NCBI GenBank assembly: GCA_948467645.1
Contig: CAOKFD010000002.1
Span: forward strand, 1 to 64,000
Reading direction: 5' to 3'
Length of the DNA stretch: 64,000 bases
Source of the DNA: Fimadaptatus sp948467645
GTDB taxonomy: Bacteria > Bacillota > Clostridia > Christensenellales > Aristaeellaceae
In this document: positions 33,815 through 40,937 of the stretch, in pieces
Position numbering within the stretch: the first letter of the stretch is position 1
Layout: each line of letters begins with the position of its first letter
Position numbers and translations under genes: made by a program
The notes under the pieces: generated by a model
The model's input: the letters and a program-made list of their open reading frames with translations, nothing else
Told to the model about the DNA's origin: nothing
Database searches by the model: none

Positions 33815-34035
33815 GAAATAAAAAAAGCGCCACGACTTTGAGGGACGAGCGACATGCCCGCGGTTCCACCCTCATTGTGAAGCACCACTTTAATGCAAGC
33901 GATAACGCGCTTTCGCGCCCCCGGTCGCGGGATGGTGTTCGGCATATGGCTAAAGGTCTGCGCACGCTTGCAGCCGATGACGTGTGCTCTCTGAGAGGCC
34001 CTTTACCGCCTACTTCCCGGTCTTTCCGGAAGATT
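33815..34035 (-). ncRNA. T-box riboswitch leader of thrS (threonine)
   Basis: The minus strand carries the T-box AGGGTGGAACCGCGGG (33858-33873), the stem I element AGTAGGCGG and the distal AGAGAGC motif. The likely specifier is ACC (Thr) within CCGAACACC near 33915-33925. GGCGCTTTTTTT (around 33823-33832) ends the terminator. Uncharged tRNA-Thr would favour antitermination. Confidence 0.9.
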
Positions 34036-34041
34036 GACTGT

Positions 34042-34070
34042 ATTATAGCGCCGCGTGTCCGGTTTGTCAA
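34042..34070 (-). promoter_or_regulatory. thrS promoter, consensus
   Basis: Minus strand TTGACA (34065-34070), 17-nt spacer, TATAAT (34042-34047): perfect housekeeping boxes feeding the T-box leader. Confidence 0.9.
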
Positions 34071-34106
34071 GGCGGTTTTTGTGCGTTCGCAGAGATATAA
34101 CATATA

Positions 34107-34139
34107 TGGCTGACAAACGCTTAAACTGTCTGTCAGCCA
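34107..34139. repeat. hairpin with 9-bp stem
   Basis: TGGCTGACA...TGTCAGCCA, with another copy of TGTCAGCC at 34149-34156. It lies between the thrS promoter and a small putative gene. No U-run follows; its role is unknown. Confidence 0.45.
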
Positions 34140-34202
34140 CTATAATTCTGTCAGCCGTCCACGATGCACTGTCCGTAAACCACTTTGACGTAAGCCCCGG
34201 CA

Positions 34203-34349
34203 TCATTCAAACCAATCGAAAGTGTGCGGCCGCTCCGGGCGCGCGACGACGTACATAAGCTCGCGGTTTTCCATGTACAGCCGTTCAAGAAATTCCCGCT
34301 CCACCGATATGCACTCACAGCCTGCGAATACGCATGTTAACGGCAACAT
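34203..34349 (-). CDS. possible 48-residue small protein
   Basis: A short frame with GAGAGG 9 nt before the ATG and TTGGAA (34404-34409), 16-nt spacer, TATACA (34382-34387) as a promoter. The peptide starts MLPLTCVFAGCECISVER, has ERLYMENRELMYVVARPE in the middle and ends HTFDWFE. Three Cys lie in the first 13 residues. No family was recognised. The frame is too short for coding statistics to be decisive, so this is a tentative call. Confidence 0.35.
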   Translation of the reverse strand: MLPLTCVFAGCECISVEREFLERLYMENRELMYVVARPERPHTFDWFE

Positions 34350-34483
34350 CAAATTATACCTCTCGCATTTCGTTTCGCACGTGTATACCTAAGACGATGT
34401 AAATTCCAAAACGTGACACGGATGCAATGTAAATTTTCAAACCACATAACATTTCATTTGTACCTGTGCCGCCTGAAGCATAT

Positions 34484-34524
34484 AAAAAAATCCGAGCGCC
34501 CCGGAATTTCATCCGAAGCGCCCG
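34484..34524 (-). terminator. terminator of first spore protein gene
   Basis: A 13-bp stem with G-U pairs (34493-34505 with 34512-34524) followed on the minus strand by seven T. Confidence 0.85.
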
Positions 34525-34557
34525 CACTAAAGTCACTCAGCCTTCCATATCGGCCTT

Positions 34558-34797
34558 TCAGCCCATGTTATTCTGGTTCTGGCCGCTCATCTGGCGCTCC
34601 TGCTGCTCGATCATCTTCTTGACCATTCCGCCGCCGATGGAACCGGCCTCGCGGCTGGTCAGATCGCCGTTGTAGCCCTGCTTCAGGTTTACGCCCAGCT
34701 CGTTGGCGATTTCCTGTTTCATGTTGTTCAGCGCCTGGCGCGCGCCGGGCACGTTGATGCGGCTGGACGAATTATTGGTCTGATTCTGGTTCTGCAT
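34558..34797 (-). CDS. alpha/beta-type small acid-soluble spore protein
   Basis: 79 residues. After a Gln/Asn/Ser-rich tail, the conserved core reads ARQALNNMKQEIANELGVNL then KQGYNGDLTSREAGSIGGGM. These proteins coat and protect DNA in dormant spores and are degraded by the GPR protease at germination; the cleavage site fits QE|IANE. GGGAGG precedes the ATG. Second of two tandem homologous genes (55 nt apart), so a duplication. Its presence indicates a spore-forming host. Expression should be forespore-specific (sigma G). Confidence 0.95.
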   Translation of the reverse strand: MQNQNQTNNSSSRINVPGARQALNNMKQEIANELGVNLKQGYNGDLTSREAGSIGGGMVKKMIEQQERQMSGQNQNNMG

Positions 34798-34852
34798 GAT
34801 TGAATTCCTCCCTATTCATTATTATAGTTCGATTTAAGGCTGCGCCCGCGCG

Positions 34853-35068
34853 TTACTGCACGCTGCCGGACATCTGGCGCTCATAGTCCTCGATCATCTT
34901 CTTGACCATGTAGCCGCCCACGTAGCCGTTTTCACGGCTAGTCAGGTCGCCGTTATAGCCCTGCTTCATATTTACGCCCAGTTCGCGCGCCACCTCATAC
35001 TTCATGTTGTTCAGCGCGTCCTTAGCCTCGGGCACGTTTACCTTGCTGTTTTTGCTCGGATTGCTCAT
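34853..35068 (-). CDS. alpha/beta-type small acid-soluble spore protein
   Basis: 71 residues. The core AKDALNNMKYEVARELGVNM and KQGYNGDLTSRENGYVGGYM parallels the neighbouring gene, with a probable GPR site YE|VARE. Start at MSNPSKNSK because GGAGGTG lies 6 nt upstream; the longer frame has no such site. On the minus strand CATAATA (35140-35146) resembles the sigma-F/G -10 box (CATAnTA), although no convincing -35 box was found at the right distance. Confidence 0.95.
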   Translation of the reverse strand: MSNPSKNSKVNVPEAKDALNNMKYEVARELGVNMKQGYNGDLTSRENGYVGGYMVKKMIEDYERQMSGSVQ

Positions 35069-35249
35069 CTGATTCACCTCCGCTCCGCGCGCCCATGCGC
35101 GTTTTTGTTTTACTTCGATTTCTCGCCTTGTAACGGTCATATTATGTTTCAGTCGGCGCGCAAATATTGCTGTTAATTTTCGTAAGTCGCGAATAACTTG
35201 AATTAGTGCTTACTAACGCATAGCTTTTATATTTTTAAATGAATTGTGG

Positions 35250-35279
35250 TGGACATTTCACCCGCGCACAGTATATAAT
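35250..35279 (+). promoter_or_regulatory. promoter of CDF gene
   Basis: TGGACA (35250-35255), 18-nt spacer, TATAAT (35274-35279), about 45 nt before the coding start. Confidence 0.6.
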
Positions 35280-35331
35280 AGAAGGAATGGCCGCGCGGCC
35301 ACAATAAAAATTTTAGTTTGAGGATGATAAC

Positions 35332-36519
35332 ATGCTGAATGCGCTGTGCAAAAAAATTGTGCCCGGCTGGGACAGTCCGCACGATCCCCGGACGCGCGAG
35401 CGCGGCGGAAACGCGGCGAGCATCGTGGGCGTTTTCGTAAATCTGGTTTTGTTTGCAGGCAAGTTCATCGCGGGCGTGCTGAGCGCGTCTATCGCGCTTC
35501 AGGCTGATGCGTTTAACAACCTGTCCGACGCGGGTTCGTCGGTGATTTCGCTCCTCAGCTTCAAGCTGGCGAGCCGCCCTGCGGACGAGGAGCATCCGTT
35601 CGGCCATGCGCGATACGAATATCTGGCCAGCATGGTCGTGGCGGTGCTGATACTGCTGCTGGGCTATGAGCTTATTCAATCGTCGATCGAGAAGATCATC
35701 TCGCCCGGGCCGATAGCGTTTTCGTGGCTGAGCGTGGGCGTGCTGGTCGCATCGATAGGGCTTAAACTGTTTTTGTACCTTTTCTATAAGCGCGTGGGTA
35801 GGCATATCGGCTCGCCGGTGCTGGAAGCCGCGTCGGCTGACTCAATATCCGACGTACTGGCTACCTCGGCAGTGCTGCTGAGCACGATAATCAGCCCGCT
35901 GATTAACTTCCAGCTGGACGGCTATATTGGCGTGGCGGTGGCTGTATTTATTATAATTACCGCGATAAAGATAATTATTCAGGCGCTCAACGACCTGCTG
36001 GGCGGCCCAGCCAGCTCCGAAACCGTGAATCGCATCGTGAGCGAGGTGCATAAGCACGAGGGCGTCTTAGGCATACACGATCTAATCGTACACGATTACG
36101 GCCCGGGCAAGTGCTTTGCGACGATGCATGTCGAGGTATCGGCCGAGGACGACATACTGAAAAGCCACGACATGATAGACAACATAGAGCGCGAATTGCA
36201 GCGCGATTTAGGCATACAGGCAGTCATACACATGGACCCGATAGTGACGAACGACCCGCGGGTGAACGAGCTGCACGATTTTGCGCGCGGCGTGCTGAAG
36301 GAGATCGACCCGGAGCTGACTCTGCACGACTTCCGCGTGGTTATGGGCAGCACGCATTCCAATTGCATATTCGACGTGCTTGCGCCGTATGATTGCCGCC
36401 TGACCGACGAGCAGCTCAAAAGCCGCATAGAGCACGCTTTTAAGCAGCGCGACCAACGGCTGTTCGCGGTGGTTACGGTGGATCGGACGTTTGTGGATTA
36501 TCAGGCGACGGAGACGTGA
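35332..36519 (+). CDS. cation diffusion facilitator, predicted manganese exporter
   Basis: 395 residues: six membrane helices (about 28-205) and a long C-terminal cytoplasmic part. The helix 2 site is DAFNNLSD (N62, D66), the helix 5 site DSISD (D170, D174), and HPFGHARYEY lies in the first cytoplasmic loop. Zinc exporters use Asp/His at these places; the Asn-Asp-Asp-Asp set is that described for manganese exporters such as MntE of streptococci, so Mn2+ efflux is inferred. A ferredoxin-like C-terminal domain (GKCFATMHVEVSAEDDILKS) follows. GAGGATG precedes the ATG. Single gene with own promoter and terminator. Confidence 0.88.
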   Translation: MLNALCKKIVPGWDSPHDPRTRERGGNAASIVGVFVNLVLFAGKFIAGVLSASIALQADAFNNLSDAGSSVISLLSFKLASRPADEEHPFGHARYEYLASMVVAVLILLLGYELIQSSIEKIISPGPIAFSWLSVGVLVASIGLKLFLYLFYKRVGRHIGSPVLEAASADSISDVLATSAVLLSTIISPLINFQLDGYIGVAVAVFIIITAIKIIIQALNDLLGGPASSETVNRIVSEVHKHEGVLGIHDLIVHDYGPGKCFATMHVEVSAEDDILKSHDMIDNIERELQRDLGIQAVIHMDPIVTNDPRVNELHDFARGVLKEIDPELTLHDFRVVMGSTHSNCIFDVLAPYDCRLTDEQLKSRIEHAFKQRDQRLFAVVTVDRTFVDYQATET

Positions 36520-36551
36520 TTGGCAATTCAAAGTAAAATATGTCAAATTTT

Positions 36552-36592
36552 GCGTAGATGCGTGGCGAATCTTCGCGCATTTACGCTTTTTT
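36552..36592 (+). terminator. terminator of CDF gene
   Basis: GCGTAGATGCG...CGCATTTACGC, 11 bp with one G-U, followed by TTTTTTG. Confidence 0.85.
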
Positions 36593-36613
36593 GTTTTATT
36601 TTGCAATTATATG

Positions 36614-36641
36614 TTGACTTTTAGATTATATATGGTATAAT
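36614..36641 (+). promoter_or_regulatory. promoter of secreted-protein/ABC operon
   Basis: TTGACT (36614-36619), 16-nt spacer, TATAAT (36636-36641). A leader of about 195 nt follows, containing an unused AAAGGAGGT (36689-36697) and two direct repeats. The 326-nt gap 36520-36845 has no other gene. Confidence 0.75.
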
Positions 36642-36753
36642 TCAATCAGGCAAGGAAATTAATACTTTTGGTTCACATTGATATGCGGAAAGGAGGTTTA
36701 GGCGGTATTCATCCCCCATTGTTTACTGTAACTGATGCATGATTGTTGATTAG

Positions 36754-36797
36754 CTGCACGACTTTGACACGATGTTATTAGTTCACTGCACGACTTT
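36754..36797. repeat. two 12-bp direct repeats in operon leader
   Basis: CTGCACGACTTT at 36754-36765 and 36786-36797, start to start 32 bp, about three helical turns. Similar bases extend around each copy. Located between promoter and first gene, so a regulator or RNA-level role is possible. Confidence 0.45.
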
Positions 36798-36845
36798 CTC
36801 AATGTGTTGTCCGTTTGGCAAAACGATAATGGAGGTAGTATATTA

Positions 36846-37241
36846 ATGAAGAAGCTAGTTAGTATTTTGTTGATCGCTACATTGTTGTTTGCTTCTGCTA
36901 CTGCGTTGGCACAGACTGTCGATTACAATTTTGAAGTTTTTGAAAATGATAAGTTTTATGCATTTCCTGCGGTTAAGGCTGACTCTGAGCAACGCTATTA
37001 TGTAACGCAGAAGCAAGCTGTCATTGTTAAGGTGTATTATGGTGTAAGAACAAAAAATGATCTCAGCACTAGAATAGCTAACACAATAACTGTGGCAGCA
37101 AATACGGCAAATGTAAAGCATCGTGAATCATATAAAATAACCGCAAATGCAGGTGAAACTTACAAACTTGCAACAGAAATTGAGCAGGGTGTACTTTGGG
37201 TAAACGAAGTCGCAAGGTATCATGGTTCTTGGACTCCGTAA
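36846..37241 (+). CDS. small secreted protein of unknown function
   Basis: 131 residues. Signal peptide MKKLVSILLIATLLFASATA with likely cleavage after ALA (residue 22). The mature part of about 109 residues looks all-beta, with YNFEVFENDKFYAFPAVKAD, QRYYVTQKQAVIVKVYYGV and a C-terminal ARYHGSWTP. No Cys, no catalytic motif. GGAGGTAG precedes the ATG. Base composition is clearly more AT-rich than most of the window. First gene of a five-gene operon with another secreted protein and a complete ABC-2 transporter. It could be an exported effector or bacteriocin-like protein, or a sensor; neither is shown. Confidence 0.8.
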   Translation: MKKLVSILLIATLLFASATALAQTVDYNFEVFENDKFYAFPAVKADSEQRYYVTQKQAVIVKVYYGVRTKNDLSTRIANTITVAANTANVKHRESYKITANAGETYKLATEIEQGVLWVNEVARYHGSWTP

Positions 37242-37347
37242 ATTTGCACCGTTATGTGCGTAACTAATTAGCGTAGCAAGTTACTAATTGATATGGCCTA
37301 TGGGAGGACGCATAGTCCTCCCTATTGTTGCAAGGAGGTATTATTTA

Positions 37348-38376
37348 ATGAAGCGCATCCCTTTATATATGTGCATTGTATTTTTAGTAGCATTTATGCC
37401 TACGTTTGCATATGCCCACACAGAAGGCCGTGTAACTTACGATTTTAACCCATCGACTAATGAACTGCCAACCATGTATAGCTACGTATCTGAATACGCA
37501 TTCATTGATGCAGAAAATGCTGCTAAAGCTTTATTTAGTAGCTCGCAGTATAAATTAGAATGCAATTACGACGAATACAATGTTTTGACCTCAAAAACAT
37601 GTACCATTGAAAACTCCATTATTATTTCCGACCATTATGGCTATTTCGATTATTCGACAGGAAATATAAAGTATACAAGAGAAATTGCCCATTCTTTTTA
37701 TGAATACCCACAGACTGAGCTTGCATTTATGTCTCGGGATGATGCAATCTCGCTATGTGAATCTACGTTAAATGAATTGGGCATAACTGCACATGCTTAC
37801 GAAATCAGGTCATTAGACGTCGATACTCTAATCCAGTTTTCAAACGATTCAAGAGCTGACTTGCTTGAATGGCAAGAGCTTGGCAAAGAGGTATACATAA
37901 AGGACGATTGGTGTACTGACGACGAATGCTACTATATCGACCTGTACCAAACAGTTGATGGAATACCAATTACCATAAAAGGATATTACGATACAAAGAC
38001 CGACCTGTTCTTTAATGGCACTAAGATTTCAATGATGGTCACGCGCAACGGAGTTGAGTGCATTGATGCAGACTGCTTAATTCAGCCGGTACAATCCGGC
38101 GAAGTTGTCGACTCCGGAACTATGCGTACTGCTCTTGACGGATATATCGCCAATAAGAACGACGAGCTTAGCAGTGTCGATATTCATCTGGTCGATATGT
38201 ACGTCAGGTATGTTCAGACATTCATCCCCGGTGAAGATATATATGATTCGTTCAAGCTGATACCTGCATGGGCATTATGTATGCAATATAACCAAAGAAG
38301 CAATGATGGTGAAGTGCAAACATATGTCACGGAGGTATATTGCGACATCGTTACCGGCAAGGAGTTGAGGAACTGA
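37348..38376 (+). CDS. secreted protein of unknown function, ABC-linked
   Basis: 342 residues. Signal peptide MKRIPLYMCIVFLVAFMPTF with cleavage likely after AYA (residue 23). The mature part is acidic and rich in Tyr and Asp, with DDWCTDDECYYIDLYQTVDG in the middle and DDAISLCESTLNELGI before it. No family recognised; paired alpha/beta units might be tandem small domains. CAAGGAGG lies 7 nt before the ATG. AT-rich like the preceding gene. Its stop overlaps the start of the permease gene (TGATG), so it is translationally coupled to the transporter and may be its extracytoplasmic subunit. Confidence 0.8.
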   Translation: MKRIPLYMCIVFLVAFMPTFAYAHTEGRVTYDFNPSTNELPTMYSYVSEYAFIDAENAAKALFSSSQYKLECNYDEYNVLTSKTCTIENSIIISDHYGYFDYSTGNIKYTREIAHSFYEYPQTELAFMSRDDAISLCESTLNELGITAHAYEIRSLDVDTLIQFSNDSRADLLEWQELGKEVYIKDDWCTDDECYYIDLYQTVDGIPITIKGYYDTKTDLFFNGTKISMMVTRNGVECIDADCLIQPVQSGEVVDSGTMRTALDGYIANKNDELSSVDIHLVDMYVRYVQTFIPGEDIYDSFKLIPAWALCMQYNQRSNDGEVQTYVTEVYCDIVTGKELRN

Positions 38377-39149
38377 TGAGCGGTATACTGAAAACAGACT
38401 TACGCCGTGCGTTTTCTGGCAATTTTGTTTTTATTATGTTGGGAACCATTGGCGTACAGCTTCTTTGTATGTTGGATTACTTTGGTTACGAACTCAGTTC
38501 CGTAATCTACCTTTTTGAACTGACCGCAAACATTGGTAAATTCACCGTACTAATGCCGTCAGTCGCATGTTTGGGCTATGCAGGCGGATATGCGGCCGAC
38601 GTTAATAGCGGCTTTATCACATTTGAGCAGTTGCGCACTCGGTTTACGCCATATTGCATATCCAAATGCATCTCGGCGTATGTATCAGCCGTGTGCGCGG
38701 TAGCCGCCGGTATGATCGGATATAGCGCGATACTCACGCTGATGGGCGCGCCGTTCGTGGATGCGAGCACAGTCGAAATGCTGGGATATGGCAAGGATTT
38801 CGGCGCGCTTATCGGCAGCGGACATGCGGTGTTATTCTGGGCAATGAAGGTATTCTTCCGTGCAATATCGTGCGGCGCATATGCGATGCTGGGGCTTATG
38901 CTATCCGCATTTATACCGAATGTGTTCATACTGCGCGTAATGCCGTTTATCGTAATAAATATCTCCAAATACGTCATGGTGGCGCTGCTGCATATGAACT
39001 TTTCGCTCTACACGCTGGAGTATAATGGGTATCCAATGGAGGGTGCATTGCCCAACTTCATCGCAACGACGGCGACGTTTTTACTGCTTGCGCTGCTTTT
39101 TGCAGCCATATTCTGTATGACGGCAAGGAGGCGACACCTCAATGCGTAA
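38376..39149 (+). CDS. ABC-2 type membrane permease subunit
   Basis: 257 residues with about six hydrophobic helices and little else (TDLRRAFSGNFVFIMLG; VFFRAISCGAYAMLGLMLSA; TATFLLLALLFAAIFC). This is the layout of ABC-2 permeases used for antibiotic self-protection, peptide export or lipid transport. The start ATG shares one base with the stop of the preceding gene; GGAG lies just upstream. It overlaps the next permease gene by 8 nt. Family is inferred from hydrophobicity and context rather than a signature motif. Confidence 0.8.
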   Translation: MSGILKTDLRRAFSGNFVFIMLGTIGVQLLCMLDYFGYELSSVIYLFELTANIGKFTVLMPSVACLGYAGGYAADVNSGFITFEQLRTRFTPYCISKCISAYVSAVCAVAAGMIGYSAILTLMGAPFVDASTVEMLGYGKDFGALIGSGHAVLFWAMKVFFRAISCGAYAMLGLMLSAFIPNVFILRVMPFIVINISKYVMVALLHMNFSLYTLEYNGYPMEGALPNFIATTATFLLLALLFAAIFCMTARRRHLNA

Positions 39150-39981
39150 TATGCGCACAGTAGCGCGCATGGCGATGTTCAACCTGCGCCAGTTATTTAC
39201 ATATGCAAGCACATATGTAGGGCTTGCCGTGGGCCTGTTTGCGATCAATCTGTACCTTGAGCCGGTCAGAAATTGCTGTGTACAATACGGCGTTGGTGTT
39301 TCGCCGCTGCAATTGTTTGCCCACCTCTCCTCAAAGCCGTATCAGAACAGCCTGTTGTTCTGCGGCTGGATAATCGTCGTATGCAACACACCACTTTTGA
39401 CAAGGCTACAGACGAACGTACTGGTACGCGCAGGGCGCGGCAAATGGCTGTTGGGACAGATAATGTCCATTGTGATGGCGGCATTGCTTTATTGGCTTGC
39501 CATAATCGCGCTTATTGGACTGGTATTCATCGGATATTGGGGCGAATTTGGCGAATGGGGGCGCGTTATAAAGACGCTGGGCAACTCAAATTCGTATTCC
39601 ATTGCGTCTGGAATAATATCCAATTACACCGTCGTTCAGGCCGTAGCGCTTGCGTATTTTCTGCATACATTGGCGGCAATTACGCTGGCGTTTATCATAT
39701 TCCACATTAACATGGTATCCCGGAAGATGACCGGTGCAGCGGTGGCATTAATATTCCCGATATTAGAACTGGCCTTTACTGGGCTGGGCATTCCGGGAAA
39801 GTACTACTATATATCCATCGTCACGCTATGCAACCTGTCCGTACTGGACAGATGGCATGTGACTTATACCCCAACCCCGGAATATGCATGTACGTTTTTA
39901 CTTTGCGCAGTGGTACTACTTGGACTTTCATGCTACTTTTCGTTCCGAAAATCGTCGTTCATCGCGCGCGAACATACTTAG
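39142..39981 (+). CDS. ABC-2 type membrane permease subunit
   Basis: 279 residues with about six membrane helices. FNLRQLFTYASTYVGLAVGL at the N-terminus, ARGKWLLGQIMSIVMAALLY in the first third, and a basic C-terminal SFRKSSF. Overlaps the preceding gene by 8 nt with AAGGAGG inside that gene. Together the two permeases and the following ATPase form a complete transporter. The two permeases are only weakly alike, so a heteromeric channel is likely. Confidence 0.8.
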   Translation: MRNMRTVARMAMFNLRQLFTYASTYVGLAVGLFAINLYLEPVRNCCVQYGVGVSPLQLFAHLSSKPYQNSLLFCGWIIVVCNTPLLTRLQTNVLVRAGRGKWLLGQIMSIVMAALLYWLAIIALIGLVFIGYWGEFGEWGRVIKTLGNSNSYSIASGIISNYTVVQAVALAYFLHTLAAITLAFIIFHINMVSRKMTGAAVALIFPILELAFTGLGIPGKYYYISIVTLCNLSVLDRWHVTYTPTPEYACTFLLCAVVLLGLSCYFSFRKSSFIAREHT

Positions 39982-39997
39982 CACAAGGAGGCCGCAC

Positions 39998-40633
39998 ATG
40001 AATATAACGATAGATAACCTGACTAAATCATTTGGCGCTGTAAAAGCACTTGACGGCGTTAGCGTTCAATTTGACTCCGGCAAGATACACGGGCTTATAG
40101 GGCGCAACGGTTCGGGTAAGACAGTGCTCATAAAGTGCATATGCGGACTGATTACGCCTACATCAGGCACTATAACTATCGATGGCAAAAAAATGTTTTC
40201 GGACATTCAAAAGCCCGACAGCGTGGGAGCAATCATAGAAAATCCGGGCTTTCTGCCCAATTGCAGCGCATATAAAAATCTGAGCCTGCTGGCGGGCATA
40301 ACCGGAAAAATCGGGCGAGATGAAATAAACCGCTCAATAATCGCCGTCGGACTCGACCCAAAAAGCCGCAAGCATGTTGGCAAATACTCTATGGGCATGA
40401 AGCAGCGGCTCGGAATTGCACAGGCGATAATGGAAGATCCAGAACTATTGATACTGGACGAGCCTATGAACGGACTGGACAATTCAGGCGTTGCCGATAT
40501 GCGCAATCTCTTTAAGTCACTGCGAGATAAAGGCAAGACGATAATCCTTGCCAGCCATAACCCGCTGGACATAGACGAATTGTGCGACACCGTGCATGAA
40601 ATGGATGCTGGGCATATGAGCCTTGTAAGATAG
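39998..40633 (+). CDS. ABC transporter ATP-binding protein (bacitracin/lantibiotic-transport type)
   Basis: 211 residues. Walker A GRNGSGKT (about residues 36-43), Q-loop region changed to AIIENPGFLPN, signature YSMGMKQRLGIAQAI, Walker B LLILDEPMNGLD, and ASHN at the H-loop. The SMGMKQRLGIA form is usual in ATPases of BcrA/SpaF/NukF-like exporters and other ABC-2 systems. Start ATG has AAGGAGG 6 nt upstream; the upstream in-frame codons overlap the permease gene. At 211 residues it is short, lacking the long C-terminal tail of BcrA. Last gene of the operon; no clear terminator before the glyS promoter. Confidence 0.92.
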   Translation: MNITIDNLTKSFGAVKALDGVSVQFDSGKIHGLIGRNGSGKTVLIKCICGLITPTSGTITIDGKKMFSDIQKPDSVGAIIENPGFLPNCSAYKNLSLLAGITGKIGRDEINRSIIAVGLDPKSRKHVGKYSMGMKQRLGIAQAIMEDPELLILDEPMNGLDNSGVADMRNLFKSLRDKGKTIILASHNPLDIDELCDTVHEMDAGHMSLVR

Positions 40634-40668
40634 CTTATGTAAAACCCCGCCGCTTTACAACTTTGCGC

Positions 40669-40696
40669 TTGACAAATACCTAAAGCGTGTTATCAT
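40669..40696 (+). promoter_or_regulatory. glyS promoter
   Basis: TTGACA (40669-40674), 16-nt spacer, TATCAT (40691-40696). Confidence 0.7.
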
Positions 40697-40702
40697 AAAT
40701 AC

Positions 40703-40920
40703 AGCGCCTTTTATGGCAGATATTTTTTCAGGCATTGATGGGCAGGAGTAAGTGCGTGCCGCGTTTAAGAGAGTCGGCGATAGGTGTGAGCCGATACGCG
40801 CGCGGGCTGAAGGGCGGCTCGGAGCCTTTTCAAAATTAAGGTGGACGGCGTCTGCCGTCAAAAAGGGTGGAACCGCGAGGTAATCCTCGTCCCTTTGTCA
40901 GGGGGCGCGGATTATTTTTG
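40703..40920 (+). ncRNA. T-box riboswitch leader of glyS (glycine)
   Basis: Contains the stem I element GGAGTAAGTGCG, AGAGAGTCGGCGATAGG, the probable specifier GGC (Gly) within TGAAGGGCGG (40809-40818), and the T-box AAAGGGTGGAACCGCGAGG (40862-40880). CCGCG...CGCGG followed by ATTATTTTTG is the terminator. The 304-nt gap 40634-40937 is filled by promoter and leader. Confidence 0.9.
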
Positions 40921-40937
40921 TGTGGAGGGTGATTACT

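Noticed and set aside
36683..36742. 19-codon frame MRKGGLGGIHPPLFTVTDA in the leader of the secreted-protein operon
   Set aside because: No ribosome binding site in front of its ATG; the strong AAAGGAGGT lies inside the frame. A leader peptide is possible but unsupported.
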